Source: Pseudomonadota bacterium (lineage in GTDB: Bacteria > Pseudomonadota > Gammaproteobacteria > Xanthomonadales > Xanthomonadaceae). From it: a stretch of 10,082 nt of DNA. The stretch is taken from NCBI GenBank assembly GCA_023395465.1, contig JAEWZE010000266.1:1-10082 (forward strand). Direction: 5' to 3'. The position numbers were made by a program, and so were the translations under genes. The first letter of the stretch is position 1. Each line of letters begins with the position of its first letter. A model generated the notes under the pieces. It made no database searches and was not told the origin of the DNA. It worked only from the letters and a program-made list of their open reading frames with translations. Below are positions 1-7,342 of the stretch, piece after piece.

Positions 1-1540
<1,540 letters not shown>

Positions 1541-1608
1541 GAAAGACGTCCCCTGGGGCTTTCGGACCGGTCGGATCCGGACTGGATGCAGGCCGTTTGC
1601 CGCGCCCG

Positions 1609-1639
1609 ATGCTGCGCCGCGACATGACAGCGTTGTCAG
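1609..1639 (-). promoter_or_regulatory. Possible promoter of the GH3 gene
   Basis: On the minus strand, CTGACA (1639-1634) matches the -35 consensus at five of six bases. CAGCAT (1614-1609) is a poor -10 candidate at three of six with a long 19-base spacer. The -35 is part of the LacI-type operator, the same arrangement as at the receptor promoter. The -10 assignment is weak; the -35 is favoured mainly by that parallel. Confidence 0.3.
1625..1638. promoter_or_regulatory. LacI-type operator in the GH3/lacI divergent region
   Basis: The plus strand reads TGACAGCGTTGTCA and the minus strand TGACAACGCTGTCA. It is a near-perfect palindrome (TGACA arms, central CG, one mismatched pair), the typical form of LacI-family operators. 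The minus-strand reading is identical at 14 of 14 bases to the site at 3049-3062 before the receptor gene, and the distance to the GH3 start is 84 bases against 85 there. The site lies between the GH3 gene and the regulator, so autoregulation is also possible, although it is 175 bases from the regulator's start. Assigning it to the neighbouring LacI protein is inference. Confidence 0.72.
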
Positions 1640-1772
1640 ATCGCGCACCATACCCGCTCCGCGTCCACGATGCTTGCTGCACAGCACAAGCGGCGCCAGC
1701 CGGGGAAGGGAATGAACACGGGCGACAGGGACGGGCCTGCGCAGGGCCGGCCGGGCCGCGACGGCGGCGGTC

Positions 1773-1781
1773 TGGCAGAAT
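1773..1781 (+). promoter_or_regulatory. Possible extended -10 promoter of the lacI-family gene
   Basis: TGG followed by CAGAAT gives an extended -10 (TGn plus a hexamer with four of six consensus bases). Transcription would begin near 1788, leaving about 25 untranslated bases before the ATG at 1814. No -35 match is seen at the usual distance. If real, it excludes the longer reading-frame starts at 1670 and 1712. Confidence 0.3.
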
Positions 1782-1813
1782 CCGCAGGCTTTGCGACGGG
1801 AACCGGCAGACCG

Positions 1814-2824
1814 ATGGTGCGAGTCAGGATCGAGGATGTGGCTGCCGAGGCGGGTGTGTCGATGAAGACCGTCTCGCGCGTGCTCAACGAAGAGCCCAAC
1901 GTGTCCGAACGCACCCGCGAGCGGGTGCGCGAGGTGGTCGAACGCCTGCAGTACCGCCCGCATCCATCGGCCCGCGTGCTGGCCGGCCGCAAGTCCTACC
2001 TGGTGGCGATGCTGTACGACAATCCGTCGAGCAACTACCTGATGGAAGTCGAGCAGGGCGTGCTCGACGCCTGCCAGGCGCAGCACTACAACCTGATGCT
2101 GGCGCCGCTGGTGTACGACGCCAAGGACATCGTGTCCAAGGTCGAATCGCTGGTGCTGCAGTCGCGCCTGGACGGCGTGGTGTTGACGCCGCCGATCACC
2201 GACGACGCGGCCTTGCTCGCGCGCCTGGATGAGCTCGACATTCCCTGGGCCAGCATCTCGCCGACCGAGCGCAACCGGCGCATCGGCGTGATCGTCGACG
2301 AGCCCAGCGCGGTGACCGAAATGATCGGACACCTCGCCTCGCTCGGACACCGCCGCATCGCCCACATCAAGGGCCACCCGGCGCATGGCGCGAGCAAGTG
2401 GCGCCTGGCGGGCTACCGCGAGGGCATGGCGCGCGCCGGCCTGGCGCTGGACGAGGCGCTGATCGCCGACGGCGAGTTCTCCTACGACTCCGGGTTCGCG
2501 GCCACCAACCGCCTGCTCGACCTGCCCGATCCGCCCACCGCGATCTTCGCGGCCAACGACGACATGGCCGCCGGTGCGATCGGCGCGATCTGCGAACGTG
2601 GCCTCTCGGTGCCGCGCGACATCTCGGTCTGCGGTTTCGACGACACGCCGATCGCGCGCCACATCTATCCCACCCTGACCACCGTGCGCCAACCCACGCG
2701 CGAGATGGGCCGGATTGCCGGCGCGGAACTGCTCAAGGCGATCCGCGACCGCGAACACGGCGGCATGGTCACCGTGCCGTACACGCTGCAGTTGCGTCGA
2801 TCGACCGGCCCACGAAGGGCCTGA
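1814..2824 (+). CDS. LacI-family transcriptional regulator, probable sugar-responsive repressor of this locus
   Basis: A 336-residue DNA-binding repressor with the usual LacI layout. The helix-turn-helix spans about residues 6-25, with VSMKTVSRVLN at 15-25. A hinge helix with SARVLAG is at 52-58, and a periplasmic-binding-protein-like effector domain follows to the end, with FAANDDMAAG and VCGFDDTPIA as typical late motifs. Counting from the ATG at 1814, DVA, AGVS and TVSR fall at exactly the residue numbers they hold in E. coli LacI, which favours this start. The frame is open to 1670 and has an ATG at 1712 with a GGGGA before it, but the extra residues are low-complexity Gly/Arg/Ala. Residues 17-18 (Met-Lys), which read the operator in this family, differ from LacI Tyr-Gln. 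It lies between the GH3 and receptor genes, both of which carry the same operator. The inducer is unknown; a beta-glucoside or glucose-type sugar is inferred from context. Confidence 0.94.
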   Translation: MVRVRIEDVAAEAGVSMKTVSRVLNEEPNVSERTRERVREVVERLQYRPHPSARVLAGRKSYLVAMLYDNPSSNYLMEVEQGVLDACQAQHYNLMLAPLVYDAKDIVSKVESLVLQSRLDGVVLTPPITDDAALLARLDELDIPWASISPTERNRRIGVIVDEPSAVTEMIGHLASLGHRRIAHIKGHPAHGASKWRLAGYREGMARAGLALDEALIADGEFSYDSGFAATNRLLDLPDPPTAIFAANDDMAAGAIGAICERGLSVPRDISVCGFDDTPIARHIYPTLTTVRQPTREMGRIAGAELLKAIRDREHGGMVTVPYTLQLRRSTGPRRA

Positions 2825-2842
2825 ACCGCCGCACCGCCCGGT

Positions 2843-2860
2843 CTGCGGCAATCGCCGCAG
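2843..2860 (+). terminator. Hairpin after the lacI-family gene, possible terminator
   Basis: CTGCGGC, loop AATC, GCCGCAG: a perfect seven-pair stem beginning 18 bases after the stop codon. No run of T follows, so it is not a classical intrinsic terminator; it could aid Rho-dependent ending or protect the transcript end. Confidence 0.4.
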
Positions 2861-3009
2861 CCGCTTGCGCATGCCGGTGCTTCCGGTGCGCTCGGGCATG
2901 ACCCGCCACGACATCTGCTGACTCGGGGAGCAGCGAACGCTGCCACTCCATGACGCGTCTACGACGCGCTCCGTGTCGCTCCAAGCTGCCGCAGACAAGC
3001 GCAAGAGAA

Positions 3010-3023
3010 AGATAGCGCTAACA
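3010..3023. promoter_or_regulatory. Second LacI-type operator, xyl-box-like, upstream of the receptor promoter
   Basis: AGATAGCGCTAACA contains the perfect eight-base palindrome TAGCGCTA (3013-3020) around a central CG. From memory, the Xanthomonas xyl box bound by the LacI-family protein XylR is TGGTAGCGCTAACA; this site matches it at 12 of 14 bases. It differs from the 3049-3062 operator in its half-sites (GCTAACA against GCTGTCA), so a different LacI-family protein would be expected to bind it. It is centred 39 bases upstream of the other operator. It lies in the otherwise geneless stretch 2825-3147. No copy was seen before the GH3 gene. Confidence 0.5.
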
Positions 3024-3047
3024 GTCGCGGAGCCGTGAAAACAAGGG

Positions 3048-3076
3048 TTGACAACGCTGTCAGCGACCTTCCTAAT
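3048..3076 (+). promoter_or_regulatory. Promoter of the TonB-dependent receptor gene
   Basis: TTGACA at 3048-3053 is a perfect -35 hexamer. CCTAAT at 3071-3076 is a four-of-six -10 hexamer at the ideal 17-base spacing. Transcription would start near 3083, giving a leader of about 65 bases. Five of the six -35 bases are also the first five of the operator at 3049-3062, so a bound repressor would block polymerase directly. Confidence 0.6.
3049..3062. promoter_or_regulatory. LacI-type operator overlapping the receptor -35 element
   Basis: TGACAACGCTGTCA has TGACA and TGTCA arms around a central CG. It repeats the GH3-side operator (minus-strand reading at 1625-1638) exactly and in the same orientation relative to the gene it precedes. 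It ends 85 bases before the receptor ATG. Position over the -35 indicates repression. The adjacent LacI protein is the obvious candidate to bind it, by inference. Confidence 0.72.
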
Positions 3077-3147
3077 CCAGCCCGCCGCCGGCACGCCGGT
3101 CTGGCTACTCAACCTGATTCGTGACGACCTTGGGAGAGGGAAGGTTC

Positions 3148-6100
3148 ATGAAAACCATCAAAGCAGCGCCCCAGCGGCGCCTGTTGACGTCGGCGCTGCT
3201 CATCGCGCTGGCCCCGCCGCTCGCGGCGCAAACCGTTGCCCAGGACACCACGCCCGCGGCGCCGCAGGTAACGAACCAGGAACCTGCCGAACTCGAGGCG
3301 ATCGTCGTCACCGGCATCCGCGCGAGCCTGGAATCGTCGATGAACCTCAAGCGCGATGCCCAGGGCATCGTCGACGGGATCGTCGCCGAGGACATCGGCA
3401 AGTTCCCCGACACCAACCTGGCCGAGTCGCTGCAGCGCATCAGCGGCGTGTCGATCGACCGCTCGATGGGCGAGGGCTCGCGCGTCACCGTCCGCGGCGT
3501 TGGTCCCGACTTCAACCTGGTGCTGCTCAACGGCCGGCAGATGCCCGCCTCGAGCATCGAGGCGACCAACGCCTCGAACTCGCGCGCCTTCGACTTCGCC
3601 AACCTGGCCTCCGAGTCGATCTCGGGCGTGGAGGTCTACAAGACCAGCCGCGCGCAGACGCCGACCGGCGGCATCGGTGCGACGATCAACATCAAGACCG
3701 CGCGCCCGCTCGACAGCGGCCCGCTCGCGAGCGTGGGGCTGAAGGCGGTGAACGACAGTTCGGTCGACAACCTGCCCGGGCCGATGCGCGGCGACAACTG
3801 GACCGGAGAACTGTCGGGCATCTTCAGCGACACCTTCGCCGATGGCCGGGTCGGCATCGCGCTGAGCGGCAGCTACCAGGATCGCGACTTCGGCTACAAC
3901 GAGGCGGCGGTGGGTGGCGGCTGGTACGCCTTCCCCGGCGGCACGGGCCCGGTCGCCACGGCGGGCAACGCGACCAATCCGCCCGGCGAGGGCGACATCT
4001 ACTCGATCCCGCAGAACCTGATCTATGCGGTCAACGGCGTGCAGCGCCAGCGCACCAACGCGCAGGCCACCCTGCAGTGGGCGCCGACCGACAGCGTCAC
4101 CGCGACCCTCGACTACACCTATGCCGAGAACAGGATCCAGGCGCGCCGCCATGAGCTGTCGACCTGGTTCAACCAGGCCGCCTCGGAAACGGCGTGGACC
4201 GACGGCCCGGTCGCGGCACCGACCAGCTACACCGAGTACGCCGGCTGCTTCAACCCGGCCACCGAACAGTGGACTGCCAGCGACGGCGCCAACGTCTGTC
4301 CGGCGGGCTTCGAGCCGCGCTGGGGCGACCTGGCGATGGCCGGTTCGCTCAATGCGACGAAGAACGAGAACAAGTCGCTGGGCTTCAACGTGGCCTGGGA
4401 CGTGTCCGACGCCTTCAGCCTCGAGTTCGACTACCACAGCTCGAGCGCCGAGTCCGGCGCGGACAGCCCGTTCGGCTCCAACAACGTGATCGGCACCGCC
4501 GCGTTCGCACGTGGCGTCACCAACGTGGACTTCAGCGGCGACTTCCCGGTGCTCTCGGTGCTGTTGCCGCCGGGCATGACGTCGGTCGGCGCCGACGGGA
4601 TGATGGTGACCGGCTCGTCCTTCCGCAACAGCTACATGAAGTCGGAAGTCGACCAGGGCCAGGTGCGCGGCCGCTTCGATTTCGAGAACTATTCGCGGCT
4701 GGACTTCGGTGTGTCCTACACCGAGGTGCAGAACCGGACCGCCTACAACTTCACCCAGCGCGATGACTGGGGTGGTTTCGGCGGCGGAGCGGCGGACTAT
4801 GCGGACGATCTGTGGATCGCCGACGACATCAGTCGCTACTTCGACCAGTTCCCGGGCAGCGGCGACGCCTTCGGCCAGTTCTACCTGTTCGACTTCGCGC
4901 GCCTGCGCGAGGCGGCGATCGCCGCGCGTGGCGGCGACGAGGCCGCCTACCTGCCGCCGCCGGATTTCACGACGGACCGTCGCACCACCGAGAAGTCGCG
5001 CAGCGCCTTCGTGCAGTGGAGCAACACCTTCGACCTGGGCATGCCGCTCAACGTCGCCGTCGGCGTGCGCTACGAGGAAACCCAGGTGACCTCCAGCGCG
5101 CTGGTCCCGATAGCGACCGGGCTGCTGTGGACCGGCAACAACGAGTTCTCCGTCCAGTTCGGAGATCCCGATTTCACCACCCTGCGCGGCGAGTACGACT
5201 ATTGGCTGCCCAGCGTGGACCTGGGCCTGGAGATCACCGACAGCATGATCCTGCGCGGCAGCTACGGCCACAGCATCGGCCGGCCGCAGTGGAACCACAT
5301 CCAGGGCGGGCAGACGCTCGACTCGTTCGCCGCCTACGAAGGCGGTACCGGCTCGCAGGGCGACCCGGGCCTGAAGCCGCTGGAGTCGAAGAACTTCGAC
5401 CTGTCCTTCGAGTGGTACTACGACGAGGGCAGCTACCTGTCCGTCGGCTACTTCCGCAAGGACATCGACAACTACATCGGCACGTCGGTCACCGAGATCT
5501 CGCCGTTCGACCTGCGCACGCCGGTGGGCGGCGCGTACTTCAACGAGGCCGTCGCCAACGGCTGCGTGCAGGGCTCGATCGATTTCCGTGGCTGCGTGCG
5601 CAGCTACATCTTCGAGAACTATGCCGGCACGCCGGGCGTCGTCCAGACCGGGGTAGGCACCGACGGGCAGCCGCTGGGCACCATCGCCGGCATGCCGGGC
5701 GATCCGCTTGCGGTGTTCCGCGTCACCGTGCCGGTGAACAAGGAGTCCTCGCAGCTCGACGGCTGGGAACTCAACGTCCAGCACATGTTCGGCGGCAGCG
5801 GCTTCGGCATGTCGGCCAACTACACCATCGTCGAATCCGACCTCACCTACGACAACCACAACCTGGGCGACCAGTTCGCGCTGGTGGGGCTGAGCGACTC
5901 GGCCAACCTGGTGGCGTTCTACGACCAGGGACCGTGGCAGCTGCGGGCGGCCTACAACTGGCGCGACGAGTTCCTCTCGAGCACCTTCGACAGCTGGCGC
6001 CCCAACCCGGTCTACGTCGAGGCCTACGGCCAGCTGGACGTCAACGTCAGCTACCAGGTCAACGAGAACCTCTCGCTGCACGCCGAGGCGATCAACCTGA

Positions 6101-6201
6101 CCGACGAAACCATGCGGTCGCACGGTCGGCACGAGCGGCAGGTGTTCTACGCCACCCAGACCGGACCGCGCTACATGCTGGGACTGCGCTACCGGTTCTG
6201 A
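3148..6201 (+). CDS. TonB-dependent outer-membrane receptor, Xanthomonas/Caulobacter long type, probable oligosaccharide transporter
   Basis: A 1017-residue outer-membrane barrel that would import its ligand into the periplasm using TonB-ExbBD energy. Residues 1-27 form a signal peptide (basic start, hydrophobic core, LAA cleavage site). EAIVVTG at 50-56 is the TonB box. The plug spans roughly 65-190, with FPDTNLAESLQRISGVSIDR, RVTVRGVGP, LLNGRQMP and TPTGGIGATINIKT. The barrel ends in YRF with the terminal Phe used for membrane assembly. The ATG at 3148 follows a strong GAGAGGGAAGG; an in-frame GTG at 3121 lacks a site and would add residues before the signal peptide. Two close cysteine pairs, 367/384 and 806/816, may form disulfides in surface loops. 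The gene sits under two LacI-type operators and beside a GH3 enzyme, the usual setting of carbohydrate receptors. The ligand, probably a beta-glucan fragment, is inferred from neighbours. Confidence 0.97.
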   Translation: MKTIKAAPQRRLLTSALLIALAPPLAAQTVAQDTTPAAPQVTNQEPAELEAIVVTGIRASLESSMNLKRDAQGIVDGIVAEDIGKFPDTNLAESLQRISGVSIDRSMGEGSRVTVRGVGPDFNLVLLNGRQMPASSIEATNASNSRAFDFANLASESISGVEVYKTSRAQTPTGGIGATINIKTARPLDSGPLASVGLKAVNDSSVDNLPGPMRGDNWTGELSGIFSDTFADGRVGIALSGSYQDRDFGYNEAAVGGGWYAFPGGTGPVATAGNATNPPGEGDIYSIPQNLIYAVNGVQRQRTNAQATLQWAPTDSVTATLDYTYAENRIQARRHELSTWFNQAASETAWTDGPVAAPTSYTEYAGCFNPATEQWTASDGANVCPAGFEPRWGDLAMAGSLNATKNENKSLGFNVAWDVSDAFSLEFDYHSSSAESGADSPFGSNNVIGTAAFARGVTNVDFSGDFPVLSVLLPPGMTSVGADGMMVTGSSFRNSYMKSEVDQGQVRGRFDFENYSRLDFGVSYTEVQNRTAYNFTQRDDWGGFGGGAADYADDLWIADDISRYFDQFPGSGDAFGQFYLFDFARLREAAIAARGGDEAAYLPPPDFTTDRRTTEKSRSAFVQWSNTFDLGMPLNVAVGVRYEETQVTSSALVPIATGLLWTGNNEFSVQFGDPDFTTLRGEYDYWLPSVDLGLEITDSMILRGSYGHSIGRPQWNHIQGGQTLDSFAAYEGGTGSQGDPGLKPLESKNFDLSFEWYYDEGSYLSVGYFRKDIDNYIGTSVTEISPFDLRTPVGGAYFNEAVANGCVQGSIDFRGCVRSYIFENYAGTPGVVQTGVGTDGQPLGTIAGMPGDPLAVFRVTVPVNKESSQLDGWELNVQHMFGGSGFGMSANYTIVESDLTYDNHNLGDQFALVGLSDSANLVAFYDQGPWQLRAAYNWRDEFLSSTFDSWRPNPVYVEAYGQLDVNVSYQVNENLSLHAEAINLTDETMRSHGRHERQVFYATQTGPRYMLGLRYRF

Positions 6202-6210
6202 GTCGCCCAC

Positions 6211-6240
6211 GCCGCGGCGGCGGGGCGCCGGCGCCGCGGC
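6211..6240 (+). terminator. GC hairpin just after the receptor gene
   Basis: GCCGCGGCG (6211-6219) pairs perfectly with CGCCGCGGC (6232-6240): nine G/C pairs, a 12-base loop, starting nine bases after the stop. No T tract follows. It may end or attenuate transcription, or shield the long receptor message from 3' decay, so that the downstream gene is expressed less. Confidence 0.45.
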
Positions 6241-6253
6241 GAAGTCGATCCGC

Positions 6254-6259
6254 TACCCT
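6254..6259 (+). promoter_or_regulatory. Weak -10-like element before the cupin gene
   Basis: TACCCT keeps the three most conserved -10 bases (T, A and final T), and would start transcription near 6266. No -35 is visible. The cupin gene could have this promoter or depend on read-through from the receptor gene. Confidence 0.2.
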
Positions 6260-6278
6260 GCCCGGGTGTCCCCCGGGC
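6260..6278 (+). repeat. Second hairpin in the receptor-cupin gap
   Basis: GCCCGGG, loop TGTCC, CCCGGGC: a perfect seven-pair stem of G and C, 26 bases before the cupin ATG. With the hairpin at 6211-6240 it makes a tandem pair. It lies too far upstream to hide the Shine-Dalgarno sequence at about 6292-6297. Confidence 0.4.
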
Positions 6279-6304
6279 GGGGGCGAGGTGCGAAGGACAG
6301 GCCC

Positions 6305-7321
6305 ATGCTGCAAGCCATCGATGCGCTCCCGCGCGTTCCCGAAGCGCCGGTCGCGGCGCTGGCGGACGTGCTGGACCTGCAGGAGCCACGGGTCATCCGC
6401 GGCCTGGTGGCCGGCTGGCCGCTGGTGCAGGCCGCCACTGGCTCCGCCACTGCGGCGGTCGCCTATCTCGAGCGCTTCATCAACCCCGCGCTGCCCGCCG
6501 TCGCCACGGTCGCGCCGCCGCAGGCGGGTGGGCGCATCTTCTACGACGCCTCGATGCAGGGCTTCGGCTTCCGCCGCGAGCCGGTTGCGCTCGACGTGGC
6601 GCTCGACACCCTGCTCAGTCATCGCGACGACGCCGAGCCGCCGCTGATCTACCTCGGCGCGACCACGCTCGAGACCTGCCTGCCCGGCCTGGACGCCGCC
6701 AACGGCGTGGACCTCGGTGGACGCGAGGCGCTGGCCAGCATCTGGATCGGCAACCGCTCGCGCGTACCCACCCACCAGGACCTGCCGGACAACCTGGCCT
6801 GCGTGGCCGCGGGGCGGCGCCGCGTGCTGCTGTTTCCGCCGACGCAGTTGGAGAACCTGTACATCGGCCCGCTCGACGTCACCCCGGCCGGCCAGCCGGT
6901 GAGCCTGGTCGATCCGCTGGCGCCGGACCTGGCGCGCTTCCCGCGCTTCGCCGAAGCCTGGCGCCATGCGCAGGTAGCCGAACTCGGTCCCGGCGACGCG
7001 ATCTTCATGCCCGGCATGTGGTGGCACCACATCGAGGCGCTGGATCCGTTCAACGTGCTGGTCAACTACTGGTGGCGCCGCGTGCCGGCCTGGATGGACG
7101 CGCCGGTCAATGCGCTGATGGCCGCGATCCTGTGCATCCGCCAGCTGCCCGCGCACGAACGCGCGATCTGGCAGGAGGTGTTCCGCCACCACGTGTTCGA
7201 GTTCGACGAAGCGGGCGTGGCCGGGCACATTCCCGCACCGGCCCGCGGGGCGCTGGCGCCGCTGGACGAAGCCCGCGCCGCCAATCTCAGGCGCCACCTG
7301 GTGCAGCGCCTGCAGCGCTGA
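6305..7321 (+). CDS. FIH-like cupin_8/JmjC-fold protein, probable Fe(II)/2-oxoglutarate oxygenase of unknown target
   Basis: A 338-residue cytosolic protein without signal peptide or membrane segment. The core resembles human FIH (HIF1AN): HQD at 157-159, GRRRVLLFPP at 170-179, a VDP...RFPRF block near 202-214, FMPGMWWHHIE at 234-244 and VNYWW at 253-257. The iron triad would be His157, Asp159 and His241, matching FIH His199, Asp201 and His279. FIH Lys214, which holds 2-oxoglutarate, aligns with Arg172, and Asn205/Asn294 align with Asn163/Asn254, so the cofactor pocket looks mostly kept. The ATG at 6305 follows GAAGGA; a GTG at 6266 is in frame but lies in the hairpin. Cupin-like genes of this kind are recurrent neighbours of TonB-dependent receptors in Xanthomonadales and Caulobacterales, often with tryptophan-halogenase-like and SapC genes, which are absent here. 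Its substrate is unknown; a link to receptor function is inference from context. Confidence 0.9.
   Translation: MLQAIDALPRVPEAPVAALADVLDLQEPRVIRGLVAGWPLVQAATGSATAAVAYLERFINPALPAVATVAPPQAGGRIFYDASMQGFGFRREPVALDVALDTLLSHRDDAEPPLIYLGATTLETCLPGLDAANGVDLGGREALASIWIGNRSRVPTHQDLPDNLACVAAGRRRVLLFPPTQLENLYIGPLDVTPAGQPVSLVDPLAPDLARFPRFAEAWRHAQVAELGPGDAIFMPGMWWHHIEALDPFNVLVNYWWRRVPAWMDAPVNALMAAILCIRQLPAHERAIWQEVFRHHVFEFDEAGVAGHIPAPARGALAPLDEARAANLRRHLVQRLQR
7304..7320 (+). repeat. Small hairpin at the end of the cupin gene
   Basis: CAGCGC, loop CTGCA, GCGCTG: six pairs, running through the last codons into the first two bases of the TGA. It lies immediately before the palindrome at 7329-7342 and may contribute to ending the transcript, though chance is possible in DNA this rich in GC. 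Confidence 0.25.
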
Positions 7322-7328
7322 CCGGCAC

Positions 7329-7342
7329 GCGCAGGCCTGCGC
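7329..7342. terminator. Perfect palindrome between convergent genes, possible two-way terminator
   Basis: GCGCAGGCCTGCGC is a perfect 14-base palindrome that fills most of the 21-base gap between the cupin stop (7321) and the antiporter stop (7343). As RNA from either strand it would fold into a five- to six-pair hairpin. There is no T tract on either side. Its location is that expected of a bidirectional terminator. Confidence 0.4.

Noticed and set aside
1564..1580. Adjacent palindromes GACCGGTC and CGGATCCG in the GH3 leader
   Set aside because: Short CG-rich palindromes are common in this composition. They lie between the operator and the Shine-Dalgarno sequence without a repeat of the pattern at the receptor leader.
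1670..1813. N-terminal extension of the LacI-family protein
   Set aside because: The extra 48 residues are low-complexity Gly/Arg/Ala and unlike the family. The ATG at 1814 aligns the DNA-binding motifs with E. coli LacI numbering and has an extended -10-like element at a suitable distance.
2870..2900. CATGCC...GGCATG inverted repeat as a terminator
   Set aside because: Six-base arms with a 19-base spacer are easily found by chance at this GC content, and no T tract follows.
2825..3009. A small gene in the lacI-receptor gap
   Set aside because: The frames here are tails of shadow frames or lack a ribosome-binding site and recognisable product. Apart from the hairpin at 2843-2860 I see nothing in this stretch.
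3121..3147. GTG at 3121 as the receptor start
   Set aside because: It would place nine residues ahead of a normal signal peptide, and the strong Shine-Dalgarno sequence lies between it and the ATG at 3148.
3109..6210. A 1033-codon open frame antisense to the receptor gene
   Set aside because: Its codons are exactly the reverse complements of the receptor codons. A stop would need TTA, CTA or TCA in the sense frame, which GC-rich genes avoid. The product is a repetitive Arg/Val/Ala/Gly/His string without family motifs. It is a by-product of codon bias.
6092..7297. A 401-codon minus-strand frame across the cupin gene
   Set aside because: Again in antisense register with a clearly real gene and of biased composition; the FIH-like motifs lie on the plus strand.
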